A DNA stretch of 64,000 nt, taken from contig OW799233.1 of NCBI GenBank assembly GCA_941918925.1, positions 46,957,341-47,021,340 on the forward strand, in the 5' to 3' direction. Origin of the DNA: Phyto melanocephala. Lineage: Eukaryota > Arthropoda > Insecta > Diptera > Rhinophoridae. Position 1 is the stretch's first letter, and every line of letters begins with the position of its first letter. The translations under genes and the position numbers were made by a program. The notes under the pieces are model-generated. The model had not been told where the DNA came from, did not search any database, and worked only from the letters and a program-made list of their open reading frames with translations. This document shows positions 22,130 through 35,428 of this stretch, one piece after another.

Positions 22130-22510
22130 TAAAGACAACAATTTCTTTGCACACCATCTAAATGAGCCACAAATTTGTTCGCAAACCTATGAACGCCTCA
22201 TAACTTTAAACATTAGAATACCGGAAAAAATTATTAATTTGTCGCATTGAATTTAACAATTTTAAAAACAATTTCATGGCTCATAAAAAATAGCCAACAA
22301 AATTGTCAACTAGTTTTAAATTCGACAAATTGAAAATTATGATGCTAAACAAATTTTAATATCACCAGGTTTGGTGAGAAATCACTAGATACGACAACCC
22401 TATGGGGCATCATCCTGATGAAACCCTATAGTATTTTGACCATCATTGTTAGTAAAAACATGTTTGTCAATGATTTCATTAGCTTCTTAAGCACACACAA
22501 TCGCCCTATG
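21350..22510. other. No gene seen
   Basis: AT-rich with an ATT microsatellite (22093-22127). No recognisable repeat family between. Confidence 0.5.
22093..22127. repeat. ATT microsatellite
   Basis: About eleven ATT units. Confidence 0.95.
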
Positions 22511-22518
22511 ACATTCTG

Positions 22519-23563
22519 AGATATGAGCAAACCACGACCACCTCATTTTTTTCACAATTACAACAAAAACATACAATACATACTGGTTAGAGTAAACGTG
22601 GCATCGAATCCCAGCAGAGGCAAAAAAATTTTTTTTTTATTTTATATATCACTAGCTAATACCCAGTGTGCTTCGCCACCCCAAATTTTAGTATTTAATT
22701 CATATGGCAGGTGCCACGCCCACTATTGTTAATGCACCCATTTTTTCCATAAATATTTATTCGAATATTAAAGTTGCTTTTGCAACATTTTAGTACTCTA
22801 ATCGATATCGTTTTCCAGATATATGAATTTTAGTATTTAATTCATATGGTAGGTGCCACGCCCACTATTGATAATGCACATATTTCTTGCCTAAATGTTC
22901 ATTTGGGTGTCAAAGTTGCTCTTGCAAAGCTTTACTACTCTAATCGATATCGTTTTCCAAATATACGAATTTTAGTATTTAATTCATGTGGCCACGCCTA
23001 CTATTGCAAGTCAGCCCATTTTTTACTAAAATGTTTCTGTGGATGTCAAAGTTTACCGTACTTTATTTGAAGACTCTAGCTGCATTAACTTTCGTAATAT
23101 ATAATATATAATATTTAATACTTATTCTTTATAGCCTATAGTTCCTTTCAGACATACAAGAAGATTCTGTGAAAATTTCAAGGAAATCGGTCCAGCCGTT
23201 TAACCGTCTTTAAAGCACAAACAAACATATAAACATACAAACATACAAACACACATTGATTTTTATATATGTATGTAGATTTATATTTTAATTATTATTT
23301 TTTTCTTATTTTTTTATTATATTTTTTTAATTTTTTTTTGAAAAATTTTTTTTACTGTTTTTAATATATTTTTTTTTTGTAATTTTTTTTAGAAACATAC
23401 ATACGTAAACTCAATTTATAGTTTAGCAATGGGATGTTTTGTATATGTACGTACGTATTTTATATGAGATGAATGGTGATACAAACAATTGTTATTGCAT
23501 GATTAGATGTTGTGAAGGGTATATAAGATTCGGCACGGCCGAAAATAGCACTGTTACTTATTC
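22519..23563 (+). mobile_element. Helentron-like family B copy B3, split by a Helitron
   Basis: 22519-22650 (GAGCAAACCACGACCACCTC, then GGTTAGAGTAAACGTGGCAT) matches the middle of copy B2 at 37755-37870. From 23281 it resumes with the T-rich low-complexity centre, CATACATACGT, CAATGGGATGTTTT and ends in GGCACGGCCGAAAATAGCAC near 23563, the 3' end of the family. The 5' part is missing. The intervening 628 bases are a canonical Helitron. Confidence 0.8.
22652..23279 (-). mobile_element. Canonical non-autonomous Helitron with a 142-bp internal tandem repeat
   Basis: On the reverse strand the element begins TCTACATACATATATAAAAA, the usual Helitron 5' start, and ends GGGTATTAGCTAG after a short hairpin (GTGGCGAAGCACAC). 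The host bases are A on the left and T on the right, the normal Helitron insertion context. Inside, a unit starting AATTTTAGTATTTAATTCAT occurs at 22684, 22826 and 22968, an exact 142-base period, the third copy being shortened. There is no Rep/helicase coding sequence. Confidence 0.8.
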
Positions 23564-23865
23564 GTTTACAAATTATTTCAAGGTCGGCAAAAAACTTTTG
23601 CTGGTAAAACTATATAATTGGGTGGAAATACTAAGTTTATTTGGTTGTTGAATAAATGCGTGAATAAATGGATCTGTCTTATTTTGCTTATGCGATAAAA
23701 GAGCTGCCACCTCCCTTTTCAATTTGGCCAGAGAGAGCTTGGATCTTCTGTTCGGACTTAGTAAGTTTTGAACATTTTTTTAGATGAGAGCAGCTTGTCA
23801 TTTCGAGACAAGAAATTTTTAAAGCAAATGCAGCTCTCCCGCCACCTCTTACCCAACTTAATACT

Positions 23866-24805
23866 AACAACTAAGAGCATTATATTCGGCTGTTCTGAAT
23901 CTTTTATACCCACCACCAATTTTGTGTAACTTTATAGCACAAAATTTTTATTTTTATTATTAACTGCAATCGCTGTGTATAACTTCGATATGCTATTGAG
24001 ATGTTTTCGTAAACTTAGCCTTTGAATGAAAATGGGCGTTAAAGTAGGCGTGACATAGTAGTTTCTGCTGTTAAATTCAACTCAGATATTTCAATTTAGA
24101 GTCCTTTATTTTTCCAAAATCTTTCCTCATAGAGAAATTATATGAATTCGAGATAAAGCATTATATGGCAGGTAAGCGTTAAAGTGGGCATGTCACACTT
24201 ATTTTCCGTTAGAACAAAGCCTTTGTCCAAAAAGCAATGCTTGTATGATTTAAGAATCATACATCCAAATTTGTCAGTTTTATTCATTTTTAAATTTTAA
24301 ATATATCGAAAAATACACTGTGCGGTATAAATTTTCGTACATTTTGATTTATAACTCCTTTCCTAATTCATAGTTTTTGGCCATTTTCGGGGAAAAATAT
24401 TTTTTTTACTCAGGAAATATATAATCGAAATTTCATTACTCTAGATTAATGCGTTTGAACACAAACCCATTTTATTCAATGTTAGACGGACACGGTTTTT
24501 TTTATCTACTCTTGCATTACAAGCTATAATTCTCTTCCTTATATTCCAATCTAGCCCATTTTCACTACCAAACAAATTTCGTGTATAAGAAATATCCTGC
24601 CAAAATTTGAGTCCTCAAAACTTTTCGGTTCGATCTGTATCGTGGTATCAACATACGGACAGACGGACAGAGCTAGATCTTCCACAAATTAAACCACGAC
24701 TCAGAATATATATACTTTATGGGGTCAAAAATGGATATTTCGATGTGTTTTACACAGAATGACAAAATGAAAATAACTTCCTTTGTTTAGTGGTGGTTTA
24801 TACCC
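23866..24805 (-). mobile_element. Helentron-like family A copy A4, without the mariner insert
   Basis: It begins AACAACTAAGAGCATTATAT with the GGCTG...GAATC hairpin of the 3' end and finishes in TGGTGGTTTATACCC. In between are GGGCGTTAAAGTAGGCGTGA, the GACGGACAGAGCTAGATC region and TATATATACTTTATGGGGTC shared by A1-A3. Near 23990 it reads GTATAACTTCGATATGCTA with no mariner-type insert, preserving the pre-insertion arrangement. Older and more diverged than A1-A3. Confidence 0.85.
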
Positions 24806-24809
24806 AGTA

Positions 24810-27800
24810 GTATTTTTCTTCTTGATATTCAATGTAATCTTTATGAAAGTTAATAATACAAGTCAAAATAGATATTTCCTTTACCGCTTCGGAATTCTTT
24901 TTAAAATATATAACTAAAAGAGACCAGAGTGTTTAATGCTTAAGTTGCCTCATAAAAATAAATTTATTTTGAAAACCAGTCAACTAGTCAATTACTGCAG
25001 CACATACTTGAAGAATAATATTCTATTGGCTAGAAACTATTTTTAGACTAATTTTGATATTTATTTCAAAAGTAAAAATCTATCTGTTGTTTTTTTTCAA
25101 AATTCTTTAAAACATGTTAAAACATTTACATTTAATTTAAATATCCCTTTAAATCTTAATTAATTTTATTTTTCCTAATTGCTAAAGCATTGTTTTGACC
25201 AAACACCTTAAATGTCCTGCTCACAATTTTCAAAAGGATTTTATTTATAGCTAAACAAATTTGTTATAAATAACCGTAAAACAAATAAATTTTCTTTTGA
25301 TTTGTGTGAAGTGTTTTTAATCTTTAAAACAATTACATTTTAGCATGCCAAAGATGAAAATAAAAACATTTACATTTTGGTCAGAAAAAATTGAATTTTA
25401 ACTAATGAAGAAACGCTGGATGATTAGCATCGCTTCTATTATGGCAATTCTATATCTTGTAGTAACCATTTACTCGAAAAAATCCTTATCAGAACACCCA
25501 ATAAGTTTGCTGAATTAAAGAATAATAAATTTTTTTTAAATATAACCGTTCCTCTGTCATGCGCCTATGGATGATAAATTGCCAAACAAAACTCAAAACA
25601 ACCGAAAATGGTCCAATCATTTGTAAAAAAAAAATAATTTCGCCACTATAAGTTTCTACGTTTTCAAAAAAAAATCTTTATACATCCTTACTTATTCCTA
25701 CAATTAACTGAGAATCAGCAAATTAAGCTCAAAAAAAATAATAAAATATTTTTAAACTTCTAAAATATTCTCAGACATAAAAGTCGCTTATCATGTCAAC
25801 CGTCCAAACACCTTTGCCGACATACTTATTAAGATCAACTTGTGCTCATATAGACTCTAGTAAAAATAGCAGAAATCAAATTCGTTTTATATTGTTCATT
25901 GGGTTTACTTTTAAGAAAGACTGTGTTGGTAACATTTTTTTCAAAAGGTCACACAACATGTCGATGATGAAGATGTTAATAGTCTCTATGTAATTGTGTT
26001 GCTATCTCTGGTTATTGTTACTGAAATTGTTGTTAATATTTGTATAGGTCTATGTCAATATGTGTATAAAAAATAATACAGAGTGAAAGAGTTTTCTGTG
26101 TTTTTGGCTTTAATTTTCTCCAACATTTTACTTGTGTTTTCCATGAAATCGTAAAATAAAAAAATCTGTTGTTGTTGCAAAAGGTCAAGTGCATTTTTCA
26201 TCCTTACGGTTTTGGGTGTCATAATTAAAACTGAGTTTTTTTTGTTTGGAAATTAATTATGAAGAAAATTTGTTCTTCTTCTTCGTCATAATTTTCTCTT
26301 TTAAAAATTTAACTAAACACCTGCATGTGTCTTAAGTCTTTTGTTTGGCAAAACAGTGTCTGAACTAAACTCTGTTTAAAAAATATTTATTTCAATCATT
26401 TGTATTTTTTTAAATTTATTTTGCGAAAAAAACACAATTTCCTAACAGAAAATAAATTAAAAAAATGTTTTTTCAAACAAATATTTTCATTTAATTTCAT
26501 TTCAAATGTTTATAAGTCATTTGATGGTGTTTTTCTAATCTTCTTTATTTCTGTTATTTTTATAACTGAACTGTTCCTTAGCCTAAAGTTCATTTTAATT
26601 CATTTATTAGCTTCAGTTACTGTTAGAAATTCTTCTTATTACTGTTAGAATTTTAATAAATTTTAACAAATTCTTAAGCACCACTTCTCTAAAGCGTAAC
26701 TTAAGTCTGGGAAAATTTTTATTATCATTTTAAAATAAACCTAATTCTATATGTAAAACCTGAAACTATAATTATATCTATTTGATAATTATATAGACCC
26801 AATCACCTCTTTTGTCTTGAAATATAAAAAAACTTCTGCCGCAAGTACTATGATTTGTGACACTCAACTCTTTTTCCCATAAATTATCTATAAACCATCA
26901 ATAAAAATCCATTAAAGTCACTGTTAACGCCTAATCAATTAACACTAAATAACCGGTAGACAATATTTTTTCTCTTTTCCCTGCCCAGTCAGTAGAACAA
27001 CAACTTTATAAAAAATAAATAGAAATAAAATGAAAAAAAAAAAATTACTCAAATATAGAGCACCGCATGTTGTTGAAAGATGCTGATGGAGAAAAAAAAC
27101 CCACAAGCTCACAACCGGGCAGACACTCAGATAGTCTGCCACCTTTAAAGCGTAGATCACTTTATAAAATGGTAACATAGTTAACACTTAAATAGAAACA
27201 CTAAAAGAACTTCATAGACAACGACATGCTTTAATATGTCATTGCATGTTACAAACAACAAAAACTAAAAACACCAGCATTGGCAAGAAACTCCCCAGTG
27301 TATAGTTGCAAGTAAAGAAAAAAACTAAAGCATATGATAGCAACGAGTATAACTGAATGCAAAAAATAAAAGACACTGACTGCAATTTGCTAAACATGCA
27401 AATACTTCTACAGGGACGAAGAACTTTTCTACACAACTTAAAAGCAACATGAAGTATGAATAAGAAGATGGAGAAACAACAACAAGAGTGGCTTTAACTT
27501 TTTACTCAAACTAATTGTGAGTCTAATTGTTAGTTTTGGCACATCTCAAAAAAAAAATCAATAACGATATGACACCAGTTGCGCTCTATCTGTAAAACAA
27601 ACCTATCAATTAATCACCCGCTACATCATTGTATACACCACGGGCCGAAAAACAATTCAATATTTCCTAGTTAATATATTGTTACAATTTTCTGTTAATA
27701 TTGTCGTAAAAGAAACACACTTTACCAACTACCGTAGTGCTCTGTTAATAGCAAATAATGCCCGCATTAACCTGGTCTTACGTTAAATTAAGACATCAAG

Positions 27801-29000
27801 AGCAAAACAGCTGAATGTAGAATTATTTAATTATCACCTTCTTTCCTGCTTGAGTAAAAACTGCTACAAAAGAGAAACAGCAAACAGTGCCTCTTAATTA
27901 AGACGGCACAAAAGCAATAACGTAGCTTAAGTGAAACAGCAAAGATGTATTTTTTTTCCTTCTGAAATCTAATAAAATAAGTAAATCTGGTATTTCTAAG
28001 CAACATGTGTCTTTAGATCCCATAGACTTTAGTAAACAAAAATATAAATAGAAAACTATAACTATAATATGGTGACAAATATTTGCTTAAGCCATTAGCA
28101 TCCTTATTTACTTTCAATTTTTTCACATCATTTGTACGGTTGCTTCTACGTAAGAGTTGCGACAGAGACGTTGACTTGCTTGTTTTGGACAAGACAACAT
28201 ATAGAATTTAAATACAAAAAAAAAAATAATTATAACATCATAATCAACATATGGGAGCAGTCAGATATCAATGGAAAGCATTATTTGCTGATAGTCATTT
28301 ACTCTAGATAATGAAATGTTTTCATTTTGAATTTATTTATTTTATTGTTGACTAACTATTGACTATTTAGAGGAGAATACTTGTTATATATAATGACGAG
28401 AATACCCTACAGGAAAACTTTACATTAATCAGTTTTAAACTAGTTATCTGTTACATGGGTAAATAAGGCTTTTAGGGTTAATCAATTCCCAAACGAAAGG
28501 TTTAAGCATATACCCAGATAAAACCAAATTAATTTTTTCAGTTGAAAACAAAAGTCGTAAATTTTGATAAACTTTCTTACCGTAAGAGATATGGCTGCAC
28601 TTGCAACAGTTTAGGCTCGGAGGTTAATCTTGAAGGCACCTTTTACTAGCTTAATTCAATTGGTTTTGTCATCACCTCTACTGCCCCTAAATAAGGTACA
28701 ACTAAAGGCCAGTATTAGGACATTTTTAAAGCCTGGGATCATGAAATAGGATCATAATATTCCGGACTACTATACAAAGAAGATATAGAAACGGGAGAGC
28801 TTATTGTCACTGCCCAAGGTTACAGAACCAGTAAGCGATTCCACTAAAAACTGAAAGAAGTTTAAACCAGAGAATATCATTGTATGGTTCATAGGAATCG
28901 GGCGGTCAGTGGAGAGTGGAGTGGAGGACTGTTTTGCCACAGGTTTTTTTCATTCTTTACTTAGTTTACTTTATTTCTAATAAGGCATTTCTTCTTATGT
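24810..29000. other. No gene recognised
   Basis: AT-rich DNA. A CTTAAGTCTTT motif lies at 26331-26341. Open frames at 25793-25993, 26400-26648, 26945-27187 and 27239-27436 are low-complexity or phenylalanine/lysine-rich and show no family resemblance. 28600-28930 has less biased composition and may be an old repeat, but I cannot name it. Confidence 0.45.
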
Positions 29001-29031
29001 CTTTATATTCTTTCTTTTACCAAAAAAATAC

Positions 29032-29105
29032 AAGGTGCCACAGTGGTCTCTGAGTATGGGTGTTAGAGGGTACTTTGGGCACCCGAATTTGTGACCTACC
29101 TATAA
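29032..29105 (+). mobile_element. SINE 3' body fragment
   Basis: AAGGTGCCACAGTGGTCTCT, then GGGTGTTAGAGGGTACTTTG and GACCTACCTA correspond, with indels, to the 3' half of SINE copy 1 (7653-7733). The tRNA-like head is not recognisable upstream. Confidence 0.6.
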
Positions 29106-29109
29106 CCAC

Positions 29110-30010
29110 CATTGTAAATATTATGAAAACAGAGAAAAAACAACTTGCTCGGCAGCTTGAGCTAATTTTTTTCCTGCTAGAGGTAAGAGGTTAATTTACG
29201 ACAGGATTAGAACAATCACTGGGTGACAAATGGTTTTTCATCAACCTTTATCCCGATAAACGTTGTACAGCAAGCAAACCAAATTCGCTTAATTAAGGCA
29301 CCAGTAAAAGGTATTATTAGCACTTGAATACACGTAGATGAAATAACATCGAGAAAGCAAAACACCAAGATATAATTCCTCAGGATACACGATTTCTTGA
29401 TAGACAAACATAACAACCATTACCGACTTGATCCACTGACAGCTTCAAATTTAGGTCTTAATCTTAGCTTCATACAAAATTTATAAACTAGGATAAGACG
29501 TTTAGAATCTTTTATGTACTTTGAAGTAAGAGAAGATTCAATAAAAAGTATGAAATACCTCTTATAGAAAAACACAAGTTTTGAGCTAATGGAACGTCAG
29601 ACATCATAATTCACAATTAAGTCATTTGACGGGTAAATGGAGGCAATATTCAAATTTTTATCTTAACATTAGTAGTCAGTTAGTATCTGGGATATTCTGA
29701 TACCGAATTGTGCAGACGTTAGTGAAAATACGTTCTTACACCAAGATTTTCTAGCTTACACCAAGCAAATAAGATAAGGAACAAGGTCCCACCAGGCCTT
29801 AATATGGTATTTTACTTCAACAGTTGGCAATATCTCCACATACCTAAATAAGTACTATTGTCACACAGAGCTAAATCTTGGAATTTTTCGGAGTGCAGAG
29901 TAGGTGATTAAATACTTAATAAATTTAGAACTGTGACTGACGTAAGTAATCAGCACTATACCGACTAATGCTTAGCAAACAACAAACCATCAATTTGGAA
30001 AACAACAAGT
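29110..30010. other. No gene seen
   Basis: Moderately AT-rich sequence with no reading frame or repeat that I recognise. The frame at 29216-29416 (reverse strand) is not called. Confidence 0.45.
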
Positions 30011-30015
30011 ATCAG

Positions 30016-30150
30016 TGCTACATTCAGCCGTGCCTAATCTGACAATACCCTTCACCATCATTTACTTTATTTATTTTATAATGTATTATTTTGCACTAGT
30101 CAAACCCTTCAATTTGATACCCCTATTGACCCTCTTGATTGTCTAAAAGC
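30016..30150 (-). mobile_element. Helentron-like family C fragment
   Basis: AGTGCTACATTCAGCCGTGC followed by ACAATACCCTTCACCATC is a diverged reverse-strand 3' end of the helentron-like group. CTAGTCAAACCCTTCAATTT and GATACCCCTATTG further on match the internal repeats of the copy at 47905-48552. Confidence 0.6.
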
Positions 30151-30154
30151 TGAA

Positions 30155-32670
30155 AGAAAGAAATTTTAATTTGGGTATATAAAATTTTTTTTCTAAAAAT
30201 TGTTTGCCTTTAACATTACCGATAAGTAATCGATTTCTCCAAAATTGTTCACGAATTCCGCTAGAGGCATATCATATCTACAAAGAGAAACAAAGGTGCC
30301 TATAAATTATTCCAGGGTGGGAAAATTTTTATTTAAGTTTTAAAAACATGGAAAAAAACAGAGGCAGTCGTGTTTATTTGCTCATATCTCAGAAAACTAT
30401 GGAGCAATTGTACTAAATTTCAAACACAAATAATTTTTGCACCATTTTAAAAAGATTAAAACCGCAAAAAGGTCTGTGCAACGTGTGGTTGCATCTAAAA
30501 GTTGATTTGAACCAACATATGGACAGATGGACATTGCTTAGTCGACTGAATATTGTAGAAAAAACAAAAGGAATGACAAATTCCCTTGGGCACCACAGGT
30601 GAAGAACCTAAGCTTTAAAAGTAATAACGAAAATTTTTTTACGAATATCACAGTATATGATTGAAGAAAATTTTGAAGGAACCCAAATGTCAAAATTCAA
30701 TTGAAGTGGACTTTTGAATTATTTGCTATGCTACAGTTTAACCTTCTTATAGTCTATATCTAAATGTTTCGGGGATGATATAATGGGGTTCAGTAAAGAC
30801 GGGGTATGTTTTAAAACAATGAAATAAAACACATTGTGAGCGAGGTGTAAGCCAAAGCTATGTTTTTAATTTAAAGACCCCTGTATAGAGTATAAGATCG
30901 TTCAAATAACCGCCGTGGCTCTGCATGTAACACGGATAAAAAAAAAATTTTTTCTTCAATTAGTCAGCCTCATATAAATTAAAGGCTTGCTTTGAGCAAT
31001 GACGTGCATTTTTTTTACTCTTCGGTAAAGTAAGTCGAAAAGAAAATAGCAGAACTAAGTCGCACGATCTGGAAAGCAAACTAAATTATAAAATGTTTAA
31101 TCATATTTATATATAAACTATCCAATCATATGATTCGTTTTTTATCAGCACTCGAATATATAGTTTAGAAGTTTTTCTGCAACTAAAAAACAAAAATCAA
31201 TTCATTTATGGTGTCGATACACAGTGTCTAATGAAATTCAATTATGTAAAAGGTATAGTCAGTTTTTTAACTGGAAATATATTCCATTATTCCATTTGCT
31301 AATCAGTATTAAAAATTAGAGCATCAAAGAAAGCTTTGTCAAATATTTTTCTTAGTCATTGAGTTCAAGGGACGCTTTGTGAGGCTTTTGAAAGCTGAAA
31401 TGTAAAACTAATCATTTGTACATTTAAACTTGGAGATGTAAGATTGATACGTGCAGATATCATCAGGCCCTTTACTATATTTCAATAATCTTGCTTGTAA
31501 CTCTTTTTAAGATGCAATAACAATATTTTGGTTAGATCCCTATGTATGAGTTTAAATAAATTACACTTAACTCTTTTCAACTTTCAGTTGTGATTAATTA
31601 AAATCACTATTGACCGACTGTAGATTTTCTCAAGTATTTAATTTAATTTTTAAGATTTTCCTCCTGTTAGCATAATTAACTAACATGTTTTGTTGTTTTC
31701 TTTTGCTTTTTTTCTTTAAAATTTGGTGTAATTACTACAAAGCTGTTGTTGTTGTTGCTGTTGTTTTTTACGTATAATTGTCATTATCGTCGTTATATCC
31801 AGTTAAATGGTTTAATCTTCTTTTTTGAATCGTATACAAATAGTCAGTCAGTCAGTGTGCTTTTCCAAAAATTTTTATTTACTTAAAAGATCTACTATTT
31901 CAAATTTAAAGTTGATTAAGTTATTATCAACACTGTCACAAAATCGAAGTATAAATGGATGTGTGAAGGCATCAGCAAACAGTAGTTGGTTTTCAATTTC
32001 CTTAAATCATCTCGTACAAACATGTTGTAAGTTATAAAAACTGTGTGAATGTGTGTATTTGTATTTAACTTTTTGATTAACAAACACTTGTGAGTTTCAG
32101 CTTCATTTAAAGATTTACTTTTTTCACTTCATTATAACATTTTCTCTAAGTCAAGTATTTATATCAATTTAGTAGTTTCTTCCTGCGGCCAATGTTCATA
32201 GAAATATAGTTTCGTTTCCAAAAGTTAAAGCAAATACTTACGACAATAGTTTTTTATTTGTTCAATTATTATTATATTTTTTTTAACTAGTTACTACATT
32301 TCACTTATTTTTTTTTCGCTTCAATCTAGATCTTGTTTTTTTTTTCTTCTTAATTTTCTATGACAAGTTTTTACTTTTTATTTATTTCAGTGATTATAAC
32401 ACTATTGCATATTGCCATGGAGTGAAGATGAAGATGTTGTGTTACTGCTGAAGTCATTTAATGTTTACGATGATGTCAAAAGTTTAGCTAGAGGATATAA
32501 GTAATTTCACTTTAACAATGGGAAACAAACAAAAAATATTTTGTGTAACTTAACACATGTGTACCACTTATTTGCTTAAGATATTTTGGTATGAGAGAAA
32601 AGTTTGTCTTGTTCAACAATTGGAGAAAAAATTAATGTATTTGAAATGAAATTTGGCCCTAACTTACTAC
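30155..32670. other. No gene seen
   Basis: AT-rich with a GTTGTTGTTGCTGTTGTT run near 31745. The 70-codon frame at 31825-32037 (+) is not supported by any motif. Confidence 0.5.
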
Positions 32671-32677
32671 TGTTTTT

Positions 32678-33868
32678 ATTGGAAATTTTTAAAAAAATTT
32701 CCCTTTTCAAAAATTTTCTTTTTAAAGGAAATTTTTGAAGTTTTCTTTTTAAAGGAAATTTGTCAAAAATTTTCTTTTTAAAGGAAATTTTTCAAAAATT
32801 TTCTTTTTATAGGAAATTTTTTAAATTTTCTTTTTATAGGAAATTTTTCAAAATTTTCTTTTTATAGGAAATTTTTCAAAAATTTTCTTTTTATAGGAAA
32901 TTTTTCAAAAAATTTTCTTTTATATAGGAAATTTTTCAAAAATTTTCTTTTTATAGGAAATTTTTCAAAAATTTTCTTTTTATAGGAAATTTTTCAAAAA
33001 TTTTCTTTTTATAGGAAATTTTTCAAAAATCTTCTTTTTATAGGAAATTTTTCAAAAATCTTCTTTTTATAGGAAATTTTTCAAAAATCTTCTTTTTATA
33101 GGAAATTTTTCAAAAATAATCTTATAAAGGAAATTTTTCAAAAGTTTTCTTTTTAAGGAAATTTTTCAAAAATTTTCTTTTTATAAGAAATTTTTCAAAA
33201 ATTTTCTTTTTATAGGAAATTTTTCAAAATTTTCTATTTTTTAGGAAATTTAAAAAAAAAAAATTTTTTTTTAGGAAATTTTTCAAAAAAATTTTTTTTT
33301 TTAGGAAATTTTTCAAAAATTTTCCTTTTATAGGAAATTTTTCAAAAATTTTCTTTTTATAGAAAATTTTTTTAAAAAATTTCTTTTTATAGAAAATTTT
33401 TTTAAAAATTTCTTTTTATAGAAAATTTTTTTAAAAATTACTTTTTATAGAAAATTTTTCAAAAATTTTCTTTTTATAGGAAATTTTTCAAAAATTTTTT
33501 TTTTATAGGAAATTTTTCATAAATTTTCTTTTTATAGAAAATTTTTCAAAAATTTTCTTTTTATAGGAAATTTTTCAAAAATTTTCTTTTTTATAGGAAA
33601 TTTTTCAACAAATATTTTTTTTAGGAAATTTTTCAAAAATTTTCTTTTTTTTAGAAACTTTTCAAAAATTTTCTTTTTATAGGAAATTTTTTTTTGAAAA
33701 TTTTCTTTTTATATTTTTCAAAAATTTTCTTTTTATAGGAAATTTGTCAAAAATTTTCTTTTTATAGGAAATTTTTCAAAAATTTTCTTTTATGGGAATT
33801 TTTTCAAAAGTTTTCTTTTTATGTGAAATTTTTCAAAAATAATATTTTAAAGGAAATTTTAAAATAAA
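32678..33868 (+). repeat. 29-bp minisatellite array 3
   Basis: About forty units of AGGAAATTTTTCAAAAATTT then TCTTTTTAT, 29 bases per unit, more regular than array 2. About 21 of 29 positions agree with the array 1 monomer when placed in the same orientation, and the match is also strong in the opposite orientation because the core GAAATTTTTCAAAAATTTTC is nearly an inverted repeat. No coding capacity. Confidence 0.93.
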
Positions 33869-33869
33869 A

Positions 33870-34975
33870 ATAATAACAGGAACAATTTTTTAAGATATTG
33901 TTTCACCATACAGCTGCAAATTTTCATTTTAGATGCATTTCACAAAAGAGTGCATGTGTTTTTTTGTAGAGAACAAAAGCTATACTAAATCGAATGATAT
34001 TTTCAAATTAAATTGAAATATTTCAAACAATCGAAATACAAGAAACAAAGACACCATCTAATCAGGTGTACAACAACTAATTTTTACGTTATTGTTCTTT
34101 CGGCTTTTCTCATCCTGCAAACAATACGTATCGATTTAATTTAATAATCTGTCTACTCTAGTGCTGATGTGTGTGTGTGTGTGGTAAAACAAATACATCT
34201 TTTATTTCTATTCCATATTCTCATATATCATTTACTCAAAGAGAATTTAATACATGTGACATTTTTTTTTTTTTCTCAACAATAAAAAAATTTAGTCATT
34301 CAATTTGTGTCCTTTTTTAATGCCTGTTTAGAAAGAAGTCCTGTTAATTTTTAGAAAAAATAAAATATATCATACAAAAAAGGAATGTGAAAGGACATTA
34401 TTAAATTGCAGGTGTTATTGACAAGTTCCCAGGATAGTAGAATTTAGATTTAATAAAATTTTTAAAACGTTTATAGAAAATCCATATACAAAAGTTGTTT
34501 AGAATAGACTGGTAGTAAAATAGAAAAAAACTGTAATTTTATAATGGTGGGAATGTTAATATCAAGAAAAACTTTTAACGTTACCAAGGTTTTTAAAAAG
34601 TTATGGACATTTTTACACTTATTCTGCACTTACGCATGCAATTAGTGGCATGCAAGTGTTGTATTCGTATTATTAGCGAAAATTTCTTCGAAATAGTTGA
34701 ATCTTTTTAAATTTGCTTCTTTTTTTACACATGCGAATGCAAGTTTATTTTCAAAATGCGGTCAAAGTGTCAACTTTAATTTCCTTCATACCATGGTAGT
34801 GAGCTTGCGTATAATTATTTCGCTGTACAACAAGATTTTCTTTCTATTAATTTGAATGTTTCTCCTTTGTATGTGGTTTGTGTAAATTTCTAATTCATTT
34901 ATCACTTCCACCATCACACCCATCTCTTTTGATATTATTTCAAAGGCCTAGTTTTTTAAGTCGTTACGCCCATCT
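33870..34975. other. No gene seen
   Basis: AT-rich; a short GT run at about 34166-34183. Nothing else recognised. Confidence 0.55.
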
Positions 34976-34977
34976 AA

Positions 34978-35226
34978 AGCCTGTAGTACACGAAATGTAA
35001 AGAGCCACATAGGCATGTGGCTGTGACGTTATTATGACGTCATCATAGAGCATAAATGTAACCACTTCGGTCACATGTGTTTTATTTGCATTTTTGGACT
35101 AAAATACATTTCGTGTCATAGAAAAATCTTACCGCATGCAGCCACTACGACTGTTTTAAAAAATGTAACCAAAGTGCACATGTGTATGTGTGCATATGGC
35201 TTTTTACATTTTGTGTAGCATAGGAT
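34978..35226. mobile_element. MITE with about 33-bp inverted ends
   Basis: Left AGCCTGTAGTACACGAAATG (34978) and the complement of the right end ATCCTATGCTACACAAAATG (to 35226) pair through GTAAAGAGCCACAT / GTAAAAAGCCATAT with about six mismatches. The unit is about 249 bp, has internal partial repeats of the GTAACCA and CATTTCGTGT type, and no reading frame. Class unassigned. Confidence 0.65.
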
Positions 35227-35428
35227 TAGGATCTATCACGGCTTTGTCCTATATAACTTACAATATTGGTATCAAGCTAAAGGGGCTTGACCGATAGAAT
35301 ACAATTAACTATTATAAAGTGTAAAATCCAATTGGCTGATTTTTTAACTCAATATAGGGTTTTAAATGAAAGGACTTGACAAGTAGAATGTAAAGAAAAA
35401 AAATTAAAAAATCTATATCTATCTTCTA

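Noticed and set aside
27620..27775. ACGGGCCGAAAAAC near 27640 as an end of the 39895 family
   Set aside because: Only the first seven to eight bases agree and no inverted partner was found.
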